A stretch of 64,000 nt of DNA from Buddleja alternifolia (lineage: Eukaryota > Streptophyta > Magnoliopsida > Lamiales > Scrophulariaceae). The stretch lies in contig CM033393.1 of the NCBI GenBank assembly GCA_019426215.1, forward strand, positions 10,388,046 through 10,452,045. The letters run 5' to 3'. Below, piece by piece: positions 59,252-64,000 of this stretch. Within the stretch, counting starts at the first letter, position 1; each line of letters starts with the position of its first letter. The position numbers and the translations under genes were made by a program. The notes under the pieces were generated by a model, which was given only the letters and a program-made list of their open reading frames with translations, searched no databases and was not told the DNA's origin.

Positions 59252-60480
59252 TTGAATAGCCTTTTAGGGAGAAACACGGGTACATTACCGAGTGATACTA
59301 AGAAAAACCCGAAGGAGCAATGCTTCGTAGTAACGCTCAGAAGTGGAAAGCAAGTGAAGAACGCGTACAACGCACCCAAACGTGAATCATGTGACGTTCG
59401 AACATCCTGTGATATTCCAGAGGCAGTAGATGTCCCACTTCAGACGTCCGAACCTGAAGGAGTTAATGTTCGAACGTTGCATCCTCAGCGTCCGAATGTG
59501 GATCCCTCTAACGTTCGAATGTCCAAGGCAATGAATCAAGGTTGTAATTCGACTGTTACTGACCCCCTCCCCCTGTTAAAGTACGTATACCCTTTCCCTT
59601 AGCTCAGAAGATTAAAAAGAATGAACATGATAAGAGTTTCCTTTGCATTCTTAAGAGTTTGAGAGAAGTGCGCATTAACACTCTTATTGTAGATTCTATT
59701 TTGCAGATGCCAAACTTCACGAAATTTTTCAAGAAAATTCTATCAAATAAACAGAAGTGGGAAGAAGTGCGTACTGTTTACCTAACCGAAGCATGTTCAG
59801 AGGTTGCGATGAACAATATGCCAAAAAAAATGCAAGGATCCGGGTAGTTTATCCATTCCATGCATTGTGTGGGATATGAGGTTCGACAAAGTTCTTTCTG
59901 ATTCTGGGGCTGGGATCAACTTGATGCCTATGCACTCTTTGAGAAGTTAGGCCTTGGAGAAACAAAAACCACTACTATGAGGTTGCAGCTCACAGATAAA
60001 TCTATCAAGAATCCCATTGGGGTGATCGAATATGTCATAGTTAAAGTTGAAAAGTTCTAATTTCCAGTCGACTTTGTGGTTCTTGAAATGGAGGAAGATT
60101 CTAATGTCCCACTGATCCTAGGAAGACCATCCCTAGCCACAAGTAAAGCCACGCTAGACCTGGCGCATGTTAAGCTTACATTGAATATAGGGGATAAGAA
60201 AGTAACTTAGAATGTATATAGAAGTTTTAAGCATGAATTTCCTGAGAATATTTCTATACAAGATGTTTTTGATCCTTTTGAGGATGAAATTCTACAAGAA
60301 CATTCGTCTGATGATCCGAGCAGTCAAGAAAGTGAAGAAGATACGAATGCTGATGAGGTTGGAAACCTCAATACGATGGACCAAGTGGTTGTCACTACAT
60401 CCATGAAATTGCAACATGATGAACCAATTAATAGGAGATTGGATAAGGATTCTAGTCTACTCCATGATTTGACGACTTAG
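59252..60480 (+). pseudogene. Athila-3 gag-pro linker and aspartic protease
   Basis: Starts in the gag tail (GTLPSDTKKNPKEQCFVVTL), continues through a linker of palindromic DNA repeats, then REVRINTLIVDSILQMPNF. The protease site is SDSGAGINLMP at about 59895-59925 and LILGRPSLATSK near 60115-60145, with frame changes at about 59845 and 59925 and stops at 60058 and 60208. An acidic tail ends about 60480. No RT follows. Confidence 0.8.
59393..59523. repeat. Phased palindrome array, Athila-3 gag-pro linker
   Basis: Units of the ACGTTCGAACGT type; central hexamers start at 59397, 59447, 59469, 59491 and 59514. Steps 50, 22, 22 and 23. Same position in the element as the Athila-1 array but unrelated sequence. 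Confidence 0.85.
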
Positions 60481-60511
60481 GCCGACTCTGCAGAGTCAAG
60501 CTCATGACTTT

Positions 60512-62137
60512 TGATAGGAGTCATTTTTACGTGTTTTTAAGCCCCTTTGCGTTTATGTTTTAGGTTCATTTATCACTTGATTTTGTCACTTGTGCGTTTA
60601 ATTCGTGCATTAAGTGATTTCAGCCCTTAAGTGGATACAATTGAAGAAAGGGTGGAAAAATGATGAATAAAACAAGTTTACGCCAAGATGTTTCACACCT
60701 CCACGACCAAACAAGCAAGAAATAAGTTGGAGTTGGCCAAAATCATGTTTTAGTACCATTTCAGCACACCTGGGCGCCAAATCAGAAACAACCTCCATGT
60801 TGGAACGCCATTTTGATATTTTTAGAGACAGAATTCAATGAAGTGTCCTTCTACAAAGGTTTCGATCTATGTCTTATCTTTACATGGGTACTTGAATCAT
60901 CCAATTCGGAGATCTGTGGAGACGTTTATGAATAAAACACTATCCCTGCGCTGGAAAACACGAAAGTGGCAGCTCATGTTCTTGTTAGGTGGAAAACAAG
61001 AGAATGGTAGGTGCAAATTCTTGGTAGGTGGAAATTCTTGTTAGGTGGAAAACAAGAGAATGGTAGGTGCAAATTCTTGGTAGGTAGAAATTCTTGGTAG
61101 GAGGAAAGAAAGAGAAGGGTAGCTCAAATTCTTGGTAGGTGGATTTTTGGGTATTTAAAGGGGAGTGGGGAGCTCACTTGAGGACATCAAAAAATCATCC
61201 TTTGAGAGTGTGAGGACGAAAATTCAGGGGTTTGGGGGAGCATTCTCTTAGTTTTGAGTCATCCTATCATCATACTTGAAGAGCTAAGAAGAGAAAAAGG
61301 AGGGATTCAAGCTTCCAATCAAGAATCGCTCATCAATCCAAAATAGGGAGTTTCTTAGTTTGATATTCATCTTTATCTATGAGTAATTCTATGTTTTTAT
61401 TGTTTTCCCAATTTCAATTATGAACTAATTTTCCCTTAACTAGGGTCATGTGAAGGCCAAAGTTATGAGTATATATATATGATATTATTCTTCGTATTAA
61501 TTCTACAATTGTTTTGTGTTTTGATTTTGTGCGTAATTATTTACATATGTTTGATCGCCATATGTTTGTCATATTGCCTAACTTAATAGTTTGAAAGAAT
61601 ATAAGTTAGGGTTCAAAGAAATCATCACATCATCCGTAAAAAATAGGGAATTGCCCCTAGAGATAGGTAGAGATTCCCGGGTGCAGTTAGCCGGATTTAT
61701 TCGGGGAAATTCTAGAACTTGAATGCATGATTATTGATTAAATTCTCGGATAGACATATTTAGAGAACTGTCAATTTATCATAGGATTATTACAGCCGAG
61801 ATATCGGGTAGTAATTAATTAAGGAATTTTCACCAAAGCAATAGTAGTCTAATAATACGAAGAATAGTTCATATTTATATTAACAAGTAAATTTGGTTGA
61901 AGCATGTGCCTTAGTTGTTTTATCTCATAAGAATCTAAATCTATTTGCTAAGTCTCGTTTTTACATTTTTATTGTAAATTAATCTCAATCTTTTAATTCA
62001 ATTTTAATTGCTTTTAAATTCCTAGCTTTAAATAATCTTGTCTCTGTGGGATCGATAACTCGGACTTAAAGTCCACTTTATTACTACACACGACCAGTCC
62101 ACTTGCTGTTTAATACACGTAAGGATTTTTCGTGTCA
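60512..62137 (+). mobile_element. Solo LTR of the Athila-1 family, in Athila-3
   Basis: 1,626 bp from TGATAGGAGTC to CGTGTCA, nearly identical to the Athila-1 LTRs, with a perfect ACTTT duplication (60507-60511 and 62138-62142). TATA-like TATTTAAAGG at 61151-61160 and the CTACCAAGAATTT minisatellite (about 61006-61140, inverted) are present. Confidence 0.93.
61006..61140 (+). repeat. Minisatellite in the solo LTR
   Basis: Copies of AAATTCTTGGTAGGTGG and variants, the inverse of the tract in the Athila-1 LTRs, with its own copy number. Confidence 0.8.
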
Positions 62138-62154
62138 ACTTTAAATAAGCGCTT

Positions 62155-62172
62155 CTCGGGAGGCAACTCGAG
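62155..62172 (+). promoter_or_regulatory. Post-pol hairpin, Athila-3
   Basis: CTCGGG-AGGCAA-CTCGAG: 6-bp stem with one G-U pair. At the third pair it has C-G where Athila-1 and -2 have T-A. It follows AAGCGCTT, as in Athila-1, although pol itself is gone. Confidence 0.6.
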
Positions 62173-63095
62173 CTGTTTTTTTATTTCGTCTTATTTTAGC
62201 TTTGTTTTGTTTCACTTTGTTTGTTTTTGATTTTGTGTTTTATTTTTTTGCAGAAAAGAGGTAGAATTCGGAAGAAATCTTTAGACATCACGCCCCAATG
62301 TGATGAGTTCAATGTTTGAACATGTAGCATGGGACGTTCGAACGTTAGGAGTAGAGCATTCGAACCTGGGTTTTGCTAGAAATTTTGTCTACGTCAACAG
62401 CACGCCCGAAAGTGCCTTATTTCCACATTCGAACGTGGATCCCATTAGAAACGAAGAAAAAAGTGGAGAAAGCGTAACTTATTGATTTAAAAGCCTATAC
62501 CATTCAAAACACCCTCTTTCCCAAGAGACTCGCTCCAAGTATATCTTACCTTCCAAAATCAAACTCTGAATCATAACCCATCCATAAAACCCTTCCACAA
62601 CATCAAAACCTTCCATCATTATCAATACTTATTCCATATAAAATTCTTTTCACAAAAGGAATTTCTCTATACAAACCCATCTATCAAAAACCATAAATAC
62701 TCATACCTAATACAAACCCATTACATAATCTCATATAGAAATTGATTTAATAGCAGTTGTAGCTCAAGGGTTTATTATTCAGCACAACAAAAGAAGAGAA
62801 GAAAAAGAAGTGAACAGTACTTTGCTTGACTCAAGCCCCAATGTGGAACCATTAAACGTGCGAACGTCGGTCTCTAGACATGAGCTTTGTTTCTGCATTA
62901 TAGCACTGTAAGTGATTGGCTTAATCCCTTCTTGATTCAATACTTGTGATAGCTATGTGAGGCTATTTCTGTTGATATTGTGTATTCTGGAATTGGTATT
63001 TACTCTTGTGGTGTGGTGATTGAGTTGAGCCGAGGAGAGGTTGTAGTGGACGAGTTTGGGGGAAAAGTTGGAGTAGTGTTTCTTCAATAGCGAGG
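62173..63095 (+). other. Athila-3 post-pol linker
   Basis: About 0.9 kb with no defensible ORF; contains phased palindromes (62290-62438 and 62833-62870). Confidence 0.6.
62290..62438. repeat. Phased palindrome array, Athila-3 post-pol linker
   Basis: Central hexamers at 62293 (CCCCAA), 62315, 62337, 62359, 62405 and 62428; steps 22, 22, 22, 46, 23. Two more units at 62836 and 62859 (step 23) lie further on. Best unit GACGTTCGAACGTT at 62333-62346. Confidence 0.85.
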
Positions 63096-64000
63096 TTGAG
63101 ATCCGAAAATTTGTGTCGATGGGAGAGTTCAGGAGTGAACAAGGGAAAAGGTGTTAAACAAGAGGCAACCACTCCAAGGAAAGAAGGTACTATCAAACAA
63201 TTTTGCAAGAGACTTGATGGATTTGAGCTTCACAAAGGAAGATCTATAGGAGTAAAGAAGATGTTCCTGCTCACCAAAAGGCAACACTTATTATTATCAT
63301 AATTTGCTACTACTCCGAGGATGATAGTACATGCTTGCGTGAAAGAGTTCTATGCTAGAAGTGCAAGCACGGATTCGAGAGAAAATTTGCAAAACCGAGT
63401 ATACAAGGTGATGGTGAGAGATAAGAAAGTGGATTTTTTTAAGGCAAAGTTGAATGAGTATATGGACCTTCCCGTGCCTTCTAAGTGTACCTATAAGACA
63501 TTGGTGGAGCAAGAGGAATCTAATACCTTGAATTGGGATATGGTCTTGAAAGAAATTGCAATAGAGGGAGCAATGTTTTGTGATAATAAAAGAGAGATAC
63601 TACCTAGGGAGTTGAAGCCGGAGGGATTTTTTTGGTTCGCGTTCATTAGGTATTGTATTTTGCATACTAGTAACCCGTCTTCGGTTAACAAGGAAAGGGC
63701 CCTTCTTATTTATTGCATTATGACTTTGAAAAGGGTAGATTGTGCTCAACTCATCTTCGATACTTTGTTGGTTCAAGTAAGGATGATGGAGAGTGAGATG
63801 GCTAATGCATGCCTTACCAAGAAGATTCCATTGATATTACCATCTTTGATTAGCACACAATGGCTTAAGAAAGGAGTGAGGAGGGAAAGTGATGAGGGAT
63901 TCGAAAGATCGGAAGTGGATATCATTTTTAGGGGGGAGAAGAGAAATAAGGCCCCAATGCCTAGATTCACCCACGAGAGGGGCGAGAGTTCGAAGAAGAC
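63096..64000 (+). pseudogene. Athila-3 env-like ORF (runs off the window)
   Basis: One frame from about 63096 to the window end, 300 codons, with a single TAA at 63300-63302. The N-terminal part is basic (KGKGVKQEATTPRKEGTIKQ). After the stop come MIVHACVKEFYARS, LKPEGFFWFAFIRYCIL, the diagnostic ALLIYCIMTLKRVDCAQLIF and IPLILPSLISTQWL, the 'putative plant transposon protein' domain also seen in Athila-2 and, more weakly, Copia-A. The true start is not clear, since no ATG in frame is well placed. The part from 63303 has no stop, so it is the least damaged env-like ORF here. Confidence 0.65.

Larger units (their letters stand above)
56647..64000 (+). mobile_element. Athila-3: pol-less Athila element, 5' part
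   Basis: On the + strand: 5' LTR 56647-57923, tRNA-Asp-like PBS, gag, protease, a solo LTR (60512-62137), post-pol hairpin, palindrome array, and an env-like ORF running off the window. RT, RNase H and integrase are entirely missing: protease sequence passes directly to the post-pol hairpin. The 3' LTR is outside. It inserted into Copia-E integrase; the left target copy would be TTGCC. Confidence 0.85.

Overview
This 64-kb window looks like a heterochromatic, repeat-filled stretch of a plant nuclear genome, probably a eudicot. I see no host gene, rRNA or tRNA gene. Almost every base belongs to one of about a dozen LTR retrotransposons, solo LTRs or a hAT DNA transposon. Plant origin is supported by three Athila-type Ty3/gypsy elements with tRNA-Asp primer sites, several Ty1/copia elements with tRNA-iMet-type primer sites, a BED-finger hAT transposase, and plant-type introns.

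The elements are nested. I use local names. Copia-E (+ strand) is outermost: its leader, gag and integrase lie at 51708-56646. It was hit by Copia-B (- strand, 42543-51707), a solo LTR (51720-54054) and Athila-3 (+ strand, from 56647 off the right edge). The 3' LTR of Copia-B holds Copia-C (- strand, 33013-42542). Copia-C holds a complete but broken hAT element (36628-40196) in its leader and Copia-D (- strand, 19637-33012) in its pol. The 5' LTR of Copia-D holds Athila-2 (- strand, 22183-31628), and its leader holds Copia-A (+ strand, window start to 19636), a SIRE-like element with a long spliced env-like ORF. That ORF is interrupted by a solo LTR of its own family (1713-3226) and by Athila-1 (- strand, 4085-16430). 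Athila-1 carries a further solo LTR (8790-10717) in pol. Athila-3 carries a solo LTR of the Athila-1 family (60512-62137). Most insertions are supported by target-site duplications (CAGAA, TCTTT, CAGAT, ACTTT, TAGA, 8-bp CCCRTAAC) or by reading frames or homology that rejoin when the insert is removed.

Athila-1 is the best preserved: one gag-pro-pol frame of about 1,787 codons with four nonsense codons, plus an intact PBS, PPT and LTR pair. Athila-2 lost the end of gag, the protease and half of the RT by deletion but keeps an env-like ORF. Athila-3 has no RT/RNase H/integrase at all but keeps LTR, PBS, gag, protease and an env-like ORF that runs off the window. The copia elements are more decayed.

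The most unusual signal is non-coding. Three Athila families each carry arrays of a family-specific palindrome of about 14 bp whose centres are spaced 22-23 bp apart or at multiples of that, by hand count. The motif differs completely between families (CAAGTACGTACTTG; a GGCGCCTAGGCG type; AACGTTCGAACGTT). The spacing is shared, and so are the sites: LTR, gag-pro linker and post-pol linker. A second signal is a hairpin just after pol, 6-bp stem and 6-nt loop, found in all three families with a compensatory base-pair change.
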